From Chaenocephalus aceratus (lineage: Eukaryota > Chordata > Actinopteri > Perciformes > Channichthyidae): a stretch of DNA of 64,000 nt. Every line of letters starts with the position of its first letter. The stretch's first letter is position 1. The stretch is taken from assembly GCA_023974075.1 (NCBI GenBank), contig JAMFTG010000576.1:67001-131000 (forward strand), given 5' to 3'. Both the position numbers and the translations under genes were made by a program. Under the pieces are notes generated by a model. It did not search any database, was not told the DNA's origin, and was given only the letters and a program-made list of their open reading frames with translations. Positions 1-11,400 of this stretch are shown in pieces.

Positions 1-521
1 GAATTCTGTGTGCTTGATGGCATTGGTGGAACACAGATTCAGATAAGTAGAAGTACTAATACCACACTGTCAAATACTCCATTACAAAGAACAAGGTGCT
101 ACATCGAGGACGGTACTGAAGACAACGGAATGAAGTCTGCTCAGGAACATGTAGTTAAAGAAGAAGTCAAACCGTCATTCCAGAACAAAAATCTGCATTT
201 TCTTCAAATACATATAAAAATTGCATTTTTAAAAGCAGCAAATCTTTACTTTTGAGAATCGGCAACCCAAAAAAATGAACTATTATCAATACATTTTCTG
301 TCAGCCCACTCGCTGTGGAAATGAACACTTGAGGATAGATGAATCTAGAATAAACATCATATTTAGAAAATTCTCTAAACATCTAAATCCATAAAGTTAC
401 CAGTAACTAAAGCTGTAAAATAACGGAAGTACAATGTTTCACTTTTGATAGTAGTGCAGTAGAATATAAAGAGAAACAGAAATAAAATACTCAATTCAAT
501 TCCAATACCTCAAATGTGTAC
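1..521. other. AT-rich intergenic DNA, no gene seen
   Basis: I see no exon with splice borders and no recognisable protein. Short open frames here have no family features. The right edge runs into the 8-bp target duplication of the fold-back element that starts at 530. Confidence 0.5.
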
Positions 522-529
522 TTAAGTAC

Positions 530-1325
530 CAACCTGATCTCACCAGAATGCGTGACTCCACCACGACTCCTTAACACTGCATTGCGTGGTGGAGTCACGA
601 ACGTTGTTACATTTACGTGTCGGCACCACGCAAACAACCCCAATGTAAAGTGAAGGAGGCTCCTTTGTCGTGGTGCACACACGCATTTCTACCACATCCT
701 GCAGTGAGCTTTTATTCTATAAAACGTTTTTAAAATCTACTTTATAGCTTGTAGTAACTCACGGGAGGCTTCTTTTATTTTATTTGTATTCATAATAATT
801 TTTATTTTTCGTCAGAATGTATTATGGTGCATTAGTTATGAATTTTTGGTCTAAAAAAACAGTGCATTGTGTGTAATGCAACTGTGATTTTTATTACATT
901 AGTTTCTTTTTAAGGAAGGCCAGAGCTTCAGCTGTGTCCAATAGATTGTTCCCTTTAGTTTACGTTTTTTAAAAGAACATTATATTCCAATTTGATCATG
1001 TCCCTTTTATTGTATTACGGAGAGCAATGTGAGCGTCCATTCCCATTGGATAACGCAGGATTTTACACCCGGAAGTAAGTATACTCTTTACTGTCGATTG
1101 ATTTTACAGTGCTATCTGCACTACTCATCAACTCAAAAACACCAGATTATCCTTGTTGATTACACAACATTGGTTGGTTTAAATTGTGTACAATACTTTT
1201 GTAATTTTCCCCTTCGATTCGGAGAAACAAATATTTGTTCAGTTTAGGATGGCCAAAGACACTACACTACCCAGAATCCTCAGCTATTGTTCTGCGTTGC
1301 CTCAAGCTCTGTGATTGGTTGACTG
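530..1325 (+). repeat. Left inverted arm of fold-back element
   Basis: This arm is the reverse complement of 3620-4437. Its inner part (about 1021-1320) is found a third time at 14231-14550, so it belongs to a dispersed family. It contains a short internal palindrome of GTGACTCCACCACG type near the tip. Confidence 0.75.
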
Positions 1326-1954
1326 CATTCCATATGAAAAAAAACGTTTCGTAAAAGATAAATCATACTTTATTCAGCAGTGCTTGCTTTACTCTTTGAA
1401 AGTCTTCACATGAATGCATTGTAATAAATGGTTTGGCTGCATTAAATATTACACATATGTCGTAGTTCTGTATTTGTATTTATCTACAGAGATCGGGCTC
1501 AGAATATACCGGAAACTATTCTTTTACCGTTCTGTTTTAATTTCACAATAAAGTTAGTAGTAATAATTTGTTTTGATATTATTGTTTTTTATTAACTACT
1601 AGACCGCTGGATTATGTTAAGACCATCTTTTATGTGTTGCTGTGGGGTTTTTCCATCGCTTTTGTGTTACAAATATCAAAAAAATAACTAAATATATCCG
1701 TCGTAAACTAAACCAGAAACAGCAGTATATTTTATTTTGTTAACACGGTAAACTTGACAGCTTTTTAACCCAAACCACCTACTGGTTAAAGCACGTTATT
1801 ACACGTTTAGAGTAATATTGACATCTTGAAAAGGGATGTCCAAAATAGCAATTATATACAGTTTTTAATTTGTAGAGAATAACGAGTAATGTATATACTT
1901 TATAGGGATCTGCAGATAAATATTTAGTCTTCTCCAGCACCAACAATCATTATA

Positions 1955-2090
1955 TTACATTACATTGCATTTAGCTGACGCTTTTATCCAAAGCGACTTA
2001 CAATAAGTGCGTTCGACCAACAAAAACAAGCTTGAAGAAAACAGAATCATAAAGTACATCAGGTTTCATAGAGCCAACACATTTTAAGTG
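1955..2090 (-). repeat. SINE tail, antisense
   Basis: It carries the fish SINE tail core in antisense (CATTTAGCTGACGCTTTT followed by ATCCAAAGCGACTTACA). The same stretch, including the downstream text up to the words ending GAGCCAA, recurs at 19685-19805. It sits in the non-inverted middle of the fold-back element. Confidence 0.55.
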
Positions 2091-2339
2091 CTACTCAACT
2101 GGCTTTAGAGGAGCCAGTCCTCCAATCAAATATCTCTCCTGATTGTTGGCACTTGACAATCACCTTCCCTGAATTTTCCTCAGGTGTAACTAAAGTCTGC
2201 TTTAAGGGTTGTTTATATTTCACATCATTAATCAGAATCTGTAAAGTAACTAAAATAAATGTAGTGAAGTAAAAATACCAGGTTAACCTTAAAGAAAGCC
2301 CTCAGGATTATAAAAGACCCCCATCACCCCAGCCACAAA

Positions 2340-2880
2340 CTGTTCTGTCTGCTGCCATCTGGCACAACAGCCGCATTCTAGGAGAGGATGTGGCTGTTGT
2401 GGAGGACTACAGTACCTGGGAGTGCACTTATGGGCTGAACTGGAGGATCAACACTGACGCTGTGTACAAGAAGGGGATGAGCAGACTCTATTTTCTGAGG
2501 AAGCTGAGATCCTTCCACGTGTGCAGCAAGATGCTGGAGATCTTCTAGTCTGTTGTGGCCAGTGCACTCTTCTTTGCTGCAGTCTGCTGGGGGGGGGGGG
2601 GCAACATCAGAGCCGGTGACACCAGCAGGATCAATAAACTGATCAGGAAAGCTGGGTCTGTCATCGGCATCAAGCTGGACCCCTTTGAAGCTGTGGTGGA
2701 GAGGAGGACACTGAACAGGCTGTTGTCCATGATGGATAACCCCACCCATCCTCTCCACCTGCAGCTGGACAGTCAACGGAGCTCCTTCTCCAACAGACTG
2801 CTGCAGCTCCGCTGTCACAAGGACCCATACAGGAACACATTCCTGCCCACTGCCATAACTCTGTACAATAAATAACCTCT
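2340..2880 (+). pseudogene. 3' end of a non-LTR retrotransposon reverse-transcriptase ORF
   Basis: The + strand reads as the C-terminal part of a LINE polymerase protein: a stretch with YLGVH-like 'STWECTYGLNWRIN', then KKGMSRLYFLRKLRSF, then a frame broken by a TAG at about 2547 and a run of 12 G, then NKLIRKAGSVIG and a closing 'TFLPTAITLYNK' with stop near 2874. This C-terminal pattern is common to fish LINEs. The clade cannot be fixed by eye. It is a dead 5'-truncated copy inside the fold-back element. Confidence 0.65.
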
Positions 2881-3109
2881 GGCTGGAAGAGAACTCTCTG
2901 CTCCATCGTTTCTCTAATACAACCTCGCTGTACATTGTACACATATATAATCTGTTCAATATTTGATATTCCATATTCCATTGTCATATATTTTTGAATA
3001 TGTATATTTGCATATATAATATCTACATGTATGTTTTCTATTTCAACACATATATTTTCTATTTTCTTTTCTTTTCTTTCTATTCTTATTTATTTGTGGT
3101 TTTGTTTTA

Positions 3110-3500
3110 TTGTAAAATGCCTTGTCTTTTATGCTGCTGCAACAAAAACAATGTCCCAAATTGGGATCAATAAAGTACCATCTTATCTTATCTTATCTTA
3201 CATCCGGACTAAAACCACCAGACTCAGGGACAGTTTCATCCCACAGGCCATAAGACTATTAAACACCTGAACTTTGAAATAACATCCATAACATTCATCT
3301 GGCTGCTACTTAGAAATGATTTGTCTAATATATCATATATTCCAATCACTTGTATAGACTGAGTCTATACAAGTTTTCTCTTATTGCACTATTTCACTTT
3401 TTACTATTTTTCTTTTGTATTGACTTGCACTATTTTTTCTGTGTATCTGTTTTATTGTGTTGCACTGTTGGAGGAGCCTGTGACCTAAGGGGGGGAGGGG
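3110..3500 (+). repeat. LINE 3' tails, two in tandem
   Basis: The text 'CCCAAATTGGGATCAATAAA' and a (TTATC)n tail near 3190 mark the 3' end of one LINE copy. A second fragment follows, reading RDSFIPQAIRLLNT and ending with the 'GTTGGAGGAGCCTGTGAC' tail. Similar tails occur at 8028, 15064, 23870, 27940, 36095 and 62000. Confidence 0.5.
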
Positions 3501-3619
3501 GGGGGGGGGGTAGGAGACGTTCGATTCCTGTTTTGAATAGTGTGCCGTCGATGGGTTTCATTCCATTTCAAAATGCTGTTTGTCACTCAGCGTAAACTTC
3601 AACATCCAACATCCAATCA

Positions 3620-4437
3620 CAGAGCTTGAGGACAAACCACGGGGTTTGTCAAGCAAAGCACATGGTGTAGTCCCAAACGATAGCTGAGGATTCTGGGTAG
3701 TGTAGTGTCTTCGGCCATCCTAAACTGAACAAATCTTTGTTTCTCCGAATCGAAGGGGAAGATTACAAAAGCATTGCACACAATTTAAACCAACCAATGT
3801 TGTGTAATCAACAAGGATAATCTGGTGATTTTAAGTTGATCAGTAGTGCAGATATCACTGTAAAATCAATCGACAGTAAGGAGAATACTTACTTCCGGGT
3901 GTAAAATCCTGCGTTATCCAATGGGAATGGATGCTCACATTGCTCTCCGTAATACAATAAAGGGGACATGATCAAATCGGAATATAATGTTCTTTTAAAA
4001 AACGTTAACTAAAGGGAACAATCTATTGGACACAGCTGAAGCTCTGGCCTTCCTTAAAAACAAACTAATGTAATAAAAATCACAGTTTTATTACACACAA
4101 TGCACTGTTTTTTTAGACCAAAAATTCGTAACTAATGTACCATAATACATTCTGACGAAAAATAAAAATTATTATGAATACAAATAAAATAAAAGAAGCC
4201 TCCCGTGAGTTACTACAAGCTATAAAGTAGATTTTAAAAACGTTTTATAGAATAAAAGCTCACTGCAGGACGTTGTAGAAATGCGTGTGTGCACCACGAC
4301 AAAGGAGCCTCCTTCACTTTACATTGGGGTTGTTTGCGTGGTGCAGACACGTAAATGTAACAAAGTTCGTGACTCCACCACGCATTGCGGTGTTAAGGAG
4401 TCGTGGTGGAGTCACGCATTGTGGTGAGATCAGGTTG
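3620..4437 (-). repeat. Right inverted arm of fold-back element
   Basis: This is the inverted partner of 530-1325. At its inner end it keeps about 50 bases that the left arm has lost but the 14.5-kb copy retains. The left arm therefore suffered a small deletion after the element formed. Confidence 0.75.
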
Positions 4438-4445
4438 TTAAGTAC

Positions 4446-5330
4446 AGTCCTTGAGTAAATGTACTTAGTTATTTTCCACAGCTGCTGAATGGCAAGCAGA
4501 GAAAGATGAAACCCAAGCTGAACATGTGGAGGCTTTTTGTATCCAGCTCTCACACTTTAGATGATTTCAACATGGAAGTGAGATCTGCAGCAGTGTCTGC
4601 TAATTGTAAGGAAATATTTGTACTATGAAGCTTAAAAGGGAAAATGTTTTATGTAGAAACTGTGAGCTGGATTTGGGGCCTGCTAACATGTGGCTTTTTG
4701 AGGACAAAGGGAGGTGAAGCAAGACCCCACTGTGGTCTCTGGAATGTAGGGGCCTGTGAACATTTGGTTTTGTGAGGACAAAGGAAGAGGGGGAAGGTGT
4801 GGAGTTGACATACAGTCATCTCAGATCCCTGTGATAAGGAAGCTGAGCCACTGGGATTGGGGACTTAAGATGTGAGCTGTTGATGATAATTTGGGCAGCC
4901 AATCACTGGTCTGGAAGGGAGGCGCAGATAACTCCTCCTTGGGTCAGCGAGGTATATAGACAGGAACCCCGCTGTGTTCTGCCTCTCTCTTCTCGCGTCG
5001 CTGGGACTGAAGGTCTGGCGGCCTGTGGGCAGGAGCCAGGAGTAGGCCAAACTCCTGACATTATTCATATGATACGATATGGTTGTGTATGGTAATGTAT
5101 TTGATTGTATTGCATTGTATATTACCATTAAAGTAGATTATTGTTAAACGGTTAATTGTATGCTCTGGATTCCTTCATGTAAGATAACAGCTTGTTGTAG
5201 GAACGCGAGGAGATTTAAGAAAGCGGACGAGTTCTCCACTAAATCTCTTAACATGATAGACAGCAGGACGCTGGTGGAGCGCATTCAAGCTAAAGGATTA
5301 TTATGATCTGTATTGGGTTCCTGATAGAAG
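4446..5330. other. Intergenic DNA with a promoter-like, possibly LTR-derived stretch
   Basis: No gene is recognised. At 4840-5060 a TATA-like 'GGTATATAGACAGG' (about 4949) is followed by a C/T-rich start-like region and, near 5128, an ATTAAA-type signal. This order resembles a retroelement LTR. I could not find matching target duplications, so this is only a suggestion. Confidence 0.3.
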
Positions 5331-5582
5331 TTAAACACAACATCAACATTGAGCAGATAAGTCCTGACTATGGCTTTATTCAGATGCACTCACATCCCTG
5401 ACACATTTCTCTGGGTTCTATATAGCGTTAAACAATGCAGGGAATTTTCAACGATGGAAACTTTCCATGGGAATTAATGGGAATTTTCTAAATTGAAGGT
5501 TGACTCTTGATAGGGAACTTACATAGAGTTGGGGAAAGTATGTTTTAGCATAATCTTGACAAAAACAAACAGATGCCATTCA

Positions 5583-5740
5583 AGTAAGGCAAGGCAAGGC
5601 GAGGCGAGGCGAGGTGAGGCGAGGCGAGGCTAGGCGAGGCGAGGCGAGGCAAGGCAAGGCAAGGCAATTGTCTTTATACAGCACTTTTCAGCACGTGGTG
5701 ATTCAAAGTGCTTTACAGATTAAAAGCAAAATACATTTAA
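5583..5740 (-). mobile_element. L2-type LINE 3' tail with (AGGCA/AGGCG)n array, antisense
   Basis: A pentamer array of AGGCA/AGGCG units (5585-5666) adjoins 'TTGTCTTTATACAGCACTTTTC' (first 20 bases of this diagnostic) and 'AAAGTGCTTTACAG'. Read in reverse this is the 3' end of the L2 element seen complete at 56.8-60.1 kb, whose tail carries GCCTT units. Here the tail repeat has expanded to about 16 units. Confidence 0.7.
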
Positions 5741-6124
5741 GAACAAATACAGCATAAATATACAAGTACACTTGAATACCCATGCCATAGCACACTGCTT
5801 ACTGCATGGCTATTGAGACCACACAAAGGTTTGCAACAGGCTCACAAATGTGAGGGTCAACCTAAGGCTCGTTGAGCCGGACACAGAGCCTCCTCAACAA
5901 GGCTGGACAGTGACACTGCAGAGAAAGAGGAAGAGTGTGATGTTGAAGAGGCCCAGGCAGAGCACGTTGACTGAAAGGCTTTAGCCAAAATGCAGAGGAT
6001 CGCTTGAAGGAAGATTTGCATGTTGAATGGGACTTTGTGGGGGGTTTTGGATGGGGGGGTGCATTTTTGATCATTTTTTTAATGAGTGGGGTTGGATGGG
6101 CGAATATTTCCAAAATGCCCAGTG

Positions 6125-6196
6125 TTAGGGTTAGGGTTAGGGTTAGGGTTAGGGTTAGGGTTAGGGTTAGGGTTAGGGTTAGGGTTAGGGTTAGGG
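6125..6196 (+). repeat. Interstitial telomeric repeat, 12 perfect TTAGGG units
   Basis: Twelve uninterrupted TTAGGG hexamers, the vertebrate telomere repeat. They are followed at once by a short hairpin (AATGACACG..CGTGTCATT, 6199-6228) whose loop holds the same motif as the subterminal part of the element at 6455-7143. The lack of any mutated unit suggests a fairly recent insertion or expansion. Confidence 0.9.
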
Positions 6197-6454
6197 TTAA
6201 TGACACGCATTTCCAAAGTCGTGTCATTAAGCTAACCCAGCTTAACTTCGCATGGAAACTTTCCGGAAATGTTCCGCCCCTAGTGTATACCATTTCTAGA
6301 GGCACAACTTTTTCTCGACGTTCGTACGTGAACACATTTTCCTTTTGCTACTAAAGTCTGTTTTTCTTCCCCTCCTGATTCCTGTTTCTTTGTAGCTGAG
6401 CCCAACATCTCTAGTTGGTTCCGTGTGTCGGTCAGTCAACACACATGTACCTAC

Positions 6455-7143
6455 CAACCCTGTCTCACAGTCTGCGTACAAAAGACACGACTTTGGAAAT
6501 GCGTAAAATAGATACGCAGAAGTCCAATTTTGCGTGCATATGATACTCCCACGTTACGTTGGTTATGAACGTATCTGAAATACGTTTATTTTCTACATAT
6601 CTTTGCTTATTGTCTTGCTTGTAATAATGATAATAGTCATTTATAAATATCATTTTAGAGCACACATTTGAAATCGACGACCGGGCTCGATATATGGTTA
6701 AATTAAAATCAGCAGGCGAGTAATTTCGCCAGCTGTTCCTCTCATGAGCGAGGCAGGAAATAATAGTTGTATCAGCCAACAAGCTGCTGTGTCGTTTATT
6801 GCACCTTGTAGTGCCGAGAGACAGGCGGTGCTACGGAGGCACAAAGCTGGCTTTAATGAGCAGCAGAAATGCAGATGCTGTCGGGTCGCAGCCCGTGCGG
6901 AAATAATACCCCACAGTTCCGTGGTGAATGATGTCAACCATGATTTCTGACTTCCTCTAAGAAGAAAGGACGGTAACAGAAGAGCTCTGTGGCTTCAGAT
7001 TCGATCGCCGTTCACTTGACAGTTTGAATGATCTCAATGGGAATGGTTAGCGTATCATATGCACGCAACATCGGACTTCTGCGTATCTATTTCACGCATT
7101 TCCAAAGTCGTGTGATTTGTACGCAGACTGTGAGACTGGGTCG
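6455..7143. mobile_element. Non-autonomous DNA element, ~90-bp inverted ends, 8-bp target duplication
   Basis: The element is flanked by the direct repeat GTACCTAC (6447-6454 and 7144-7151). Its inverted ends start CAACCCTGTCTCACAG (left) and CGACCCAGTCTCACAG (right, reverse strand), and continue inverted for about 90 bases. The tip and the 8-bp duplication resemble the large fold-back element at 530-4437, so both probably belong to one hAT-like group. No transposase is visible in the 0.7-kb body. Confidence 0.8.
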
Positions 7144-7151
7144 GTACCTAC

Positions 7152-7980
7152 AGGAGGCTGCATTTAGAAAAGAGTGAGGGGCAGAGAACTCCTGGCCTTG
7201 GGACACTGGGAAAAGGAACATTCCCAGCAGCCAGACTTCAGAGGACACGCTGCCTCTACTTTTATCAGAAGGAAGTATTATTGTGTGTTCATAAATGTGT
7301 GTGAGCTCTTAAGAGACAATAAAACATGATATTCTTCATCAATGATTGAGGTAGTGAAGAAAGACAAGCCACTGGAGCCTCACAGGAACCACCCACAGAC
7401 TTTAGACTCGCAGCTCCTGATGGGGGGGGGGGGCATTGTGAAGAGGTAGCTTGATTGCTGCAAAACTAAGTTCACAATCTGCCATTAAAAAGCCTAAATC
7501 TACTGAACATCAAAAGATAGCATTGTGCGCAATGCTTTTGCAATACTATGTGTGATATGTGGTCATGCCAATAAAGCCCCTTTGTAATGTAATGTATTGT
7601 ATTTGAGTTGTTCAAAATCAATCCTGAATACAAAGAACAGGTTGGACTGATCTGCGGAGTACGTGTCTTGGTGCTCCTTAGTAGGGCTGAAGCCTTGGGG
7701 CTGCATCCTTTACAGCGCCACATATGAACGCAATAATATCATGTGTGTGATGCATTAACACAGAGGCATTCCTCCGGAGAGCACATGATGGATACTTGCT
7801 TTCATACACAGGACACTTCAAGTATATGTTGCTGCTTGTACTTCTGTATTTGACCTCAGTATAGTTTAGAATAGTACAGTAATTGTTCAAATATAATATC
7901 AGAACCCACACGTTGTGTTGGTGTTGATGTCGTGAACCCATGAACCTGAGCTCACAACAACACTGCAGGCAAACTGCTGA

Positions 7981-8018
<38 letters not shown>

Positions 8019-8027
8019 GCAGAGCTA
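7152..8027. other. Intergenic DNA upstream of lectin gene
   Basis: No coding exon is recognised. It contains a G run at 7422-7433, a LINE-like tail 'GCCAATAAAGCCCCTTTG' at about 7568, and an imperfect microsatellite-like ending. Confidence 0.4.
7978..8011 (+). repeat. (GCT)n trinucleotide repeat
   Basis: About ten GCT units, followed by a short LINE tail fragment (8028-8060, TAAGATAAGATAAGACTTTA). Confidence 0.9.
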
Positions 8028-8234
8028 AGATAAGATAAGACTTTATTCATCCCGACGGAAATTGTTGTGCCAGAGTAACAGTAACAGTAACAAAATACAA
8101 AAACACAATAAACACAGCAGCTATGTTTCATATCTTTATGGGCACTCCGCATGTTCCCGCACACAGGACTGAGTCACAGACAAACACCGGCACGTTCTGC
8201 CCTGGCCCCGCCCACATGCGCTGTGTGCTCCAGG

Positions 8235-8240
8235 TATAAA
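8235..8240 (+). promoter_or_regulatory. TATA box of the C-type lectin gene
   Basis: TATAAA lies 185 bases before the start codon. A start site near 8265 is expected from the spacing. A CAG/GTAGCA donor-like site at 8313/8314 and an acceptor-like AG at 8412 allow a short 5' UTR intron (inference). Confidence 0.7.
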
Positions 8241-8424
8241 GGGCAGGGAGGCCTGATCCTCATCACTGCACTCAGCTGACTCCTGAACACTCCTCCTCAC
8301 ATCGACCTGACAGGTAGCACCTGCTGTGTTTCTGTTCCTCCGTGAAGCTCGTGGTTCTGCTCTCCCTCCGGACCTTCATCGCACGTCGTTCTTCTCCACA
8401 CGGAACAACCAGTTGCTCACAACC

Positions 8425-11400
8425 ATGAAGACTGTCGTGGTCCTCTCAGTTCTCCTCTGTTCTGCATTTGCAGGTCAGCTCTTCCACAGAACACACACAC
8501 ACCATCACACACGTGCTCACGACGAGTCCTCAGCACACGACTTAGTGTGCGACCCTGTGGGGGGGGAGTAACTGGGCTCTAATGTTACTCACAGTGTTGT
8601 GTTTTCTTCTGCAGCTCCAGCTGAACACAGCGAGAAGGCTCCAGGTCAGTACTGAAGGGCTTTGCTCTGAAACACACACACAGTCCTAGATGTTTCTCAC
8701 AGCAACATGAATGTGATTTATCCACAGAAGCAGCGGTGGCTGCCCTGAAGGAGCAGATGGTTCCTGCACCTGGTTAGAGTCCTCTTTCATTTCAGTTTTC
8801 ACTAATGCTAACGTTAGCATGTGGCTTCATACCACCTACAGAGCCGAAGTCTAGTTCATCTCGTGTCCGTTGGATGATGATATGTGTTTCCGTACATCCT
8901 CAGGTGAAGTAGAGTGATTCAATGCAGCTGATGTGAAATACTTTGTCATTGTTTCAGAGATGGAGGCCGAGATGAAGAAAGTTGAGGAAGAGTTTGTTCC
9001 AGAGGATTCTGTCCCTGTTCCCAGAGACGGTAAGACTCACGTCCCTCTGAAGAGATGCTGTGTCTGCTCAGAGTAAACTAAGGGCTACATGGTTAGCAGT
9101 TATACTTGATCTACAGTTCCACATATTGTTGTTGCCTATTAGAAACAATATTCATTTGAATAAAGACCTTTCAAACAGCAATATACACTACGGAGCCCCC
9201 TCGGGGACATGGAGAAGAGAAATGAAATGATTTGAAAAAATAAAATATGTTTTGCGAGATCTCTCAAAACACTGTTGCAGTTTGTAGACGGTCCCTAAGC
9301 ACTCCTCCTCTCCCTCCTCCAGCTGCAGATTGTGACCAATGCTTGATGTTTAGCTCGGATGACGGCGCGTATCGAACTGTTCTGATCAAAACGACTCTGT
9401 AGCTCGTTGTCTACCTTGCTATGATTGTAAAGTCATGTTTGTATTTTTACAACGTTATGTTCATGAGTTATTGATCCGCGAAACTCGAATCTGTCAATAA
9501 CCCAGCTCAGAGGGACGTGCATGTCCCTCGCTCTGAGTGTTCTCTTGAGGTGTCTTCACTAAATGTGAAACCTGTGCCTATTGCCAAGCACTGATGTTAT
9601 ATCTTTATATTTAAGGCCAAGCTCAAAGTAAAATCGATGAACCGCTCCATTGTTGTGGTTTCTGTGTTGCCGTAGCATAAGGAGACCAGATTTTCAAAAT
9701 TAAAACCGGGGACATTTTGAGTTTTGCGGTCAATATATCATTAACATATCCAATTTTCTTCACTGTTAAAGAATAAAAGGGGACAATTCTGGTTCAATGT
9801 AATTCGAACATTTTAACTGTTGGATACAAACAGAAGGACGATAGCTCATACGAGACTTCAGAGGTCTTTTATTTTGAAACTGTACACCAGATTGTCCAGA
9901 TTCTCTCTGAGTGACTAAGTGGGGTGTCCTGATATCACCCTGAAGTGAAATAGGTCTTTGATACTGGATAGTTTGGGTTTTATTCTTATCTAAAAATAGA
10001 GGGATGATAGCTCATATATGAGACTACAAAGGTCTTTTATTTTGAAACTCTACATCAGAATGTCCTGATCGTCCTGATTCTCTCTGAGTGACTAGATGGG
10101 GTCTCCTGCTCTCACCCTGGAGTGAAATAAGTATTTGATTGACTTCGAATGACTCTTTCATTATGGACAGTTAGATCTTATCTGAGATTTTAAACAGCAT
10201 ACATTTTAAATTGTGCTTCAGAAAGTAATGTTATTTTAGGAGTGTTGTGAGATGATGTCAGCATCAATTGAAATTAGTCACCCAGTGGAAATGTCAGATA
10301 TGTCTTCATAACTGTTATTATTACATTCACTCAGTTATAATGTGGTAGTTATTTACGTTTTTAAAGTATTATTGATCACATTATATTGTACATATTTCTT
10401 AATTTAAGATCCAGTATATATGAATATGTTTGGTGTGTTTTTTAGGTATATTTGTTATTGACCGAAAATGTGACCAAAATGTGATAACGATATATAAATA
10501 CTTTTGACACAATACATGTGATCATTGTGTTGACTCTCTTTCTCTGCAGCAACTGTGTTGGAGGCGGAAGCAGCACCTGAATGTAAGAACCACAAGACAC
10601 TTTTAATCTTCCCTTTTTTCCCCTTCATGATTGTCATGGCAAGAAATATGGTACAATTTAAAAAGAAGATTAAATAAAAGTCAAACACCTCTGGAAATAT
10701 CCTGCCATATAGAGTTTGAGGGAAACGAGTGAACGCATGACTTGTTGAAGCCCACAGCAGTCTGTTTGCATGTCAGGCTAATACCTATAACCTGCTAGCT
10801 CTACTCGCCTGCTGACTGTTCTATACCTGAGGTCCACACAGACTGAAGCTGAGGTCCACACAGACTGAACCTGAGGTCCACACAGACTGAAGCTGAGGTC
10901 CACACAGACTGAACCTGAAGTCCACACAGACTGAAGCTGAGGTCCACACAGACTGAAGCTGAGGTCCACACAGACTGAAGCTGAGGTCCACACAGACTGA
11001 AGCTGAGGTCCACACAGACTGAAGCTGAGGTCCACACAGACTGAAGCTGAGGTCCACACAGACTGAACTGAAGTCCACACAGACTGAAGCTGAGGTCCAC
11101 ACAGACTGAAGCTGAGGTCCACACAGACTGAAGCTGAGGTCCACACAGACTGAAGCTGAGGTCCACACAGACTGAACCTGAGGTCCACACAGACTGAAGC
11201 TGAGGTCCACACAGACTGAAGCTGAGGTCCACACAGACTGAAGCTGAGGTCCACACAGACTGAAGCTGAGGTCCACACAGACTGAAGCTGAGGTCCACAC
11301 AGACTGAACCTGAGGTCCAGACAGACTGAAGCTGAGGTCCACACAGACTGAACCTGAGGTCCACACAGACTGAAGCTGAGGTCCAGACAGACTGAAGCTG

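Larger units (their letters stand above)
530..4437. mobile_element. 3.9-kb fold-back DNA element with ~0.8-kb inverted arms and 8-bp target duplication
   Basis: The element is bounded by the direct repeat TTAAGTAC (522-529 and 4438-4445). Its ends are inverted copies starting CAACCTGATCTCACC. The left arm runs from 530 to about 1325 and the right arm from about 3620 to 4437; they are reverse complements with scattered differences and small indels. The middle (about 1330-3600) is not inverted and holds pieces of LINE 3' ends. An 8-bp target duplication is usual for hAT-like transposons, but the tips do not match the classic hAT end and no transposase is seen, so the superfamily is an inference. 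The flanking DNA (4446-4485) resembles another dispersed repeat, seen again at 19120-19168, so the element seems to have landed inside an older repeat. Confidence 0.8.

Noticed and set aside
6125..6196. A chromosome end
   Set aside because: Ordinary sequence and genes continue on both sides; only 12 units.
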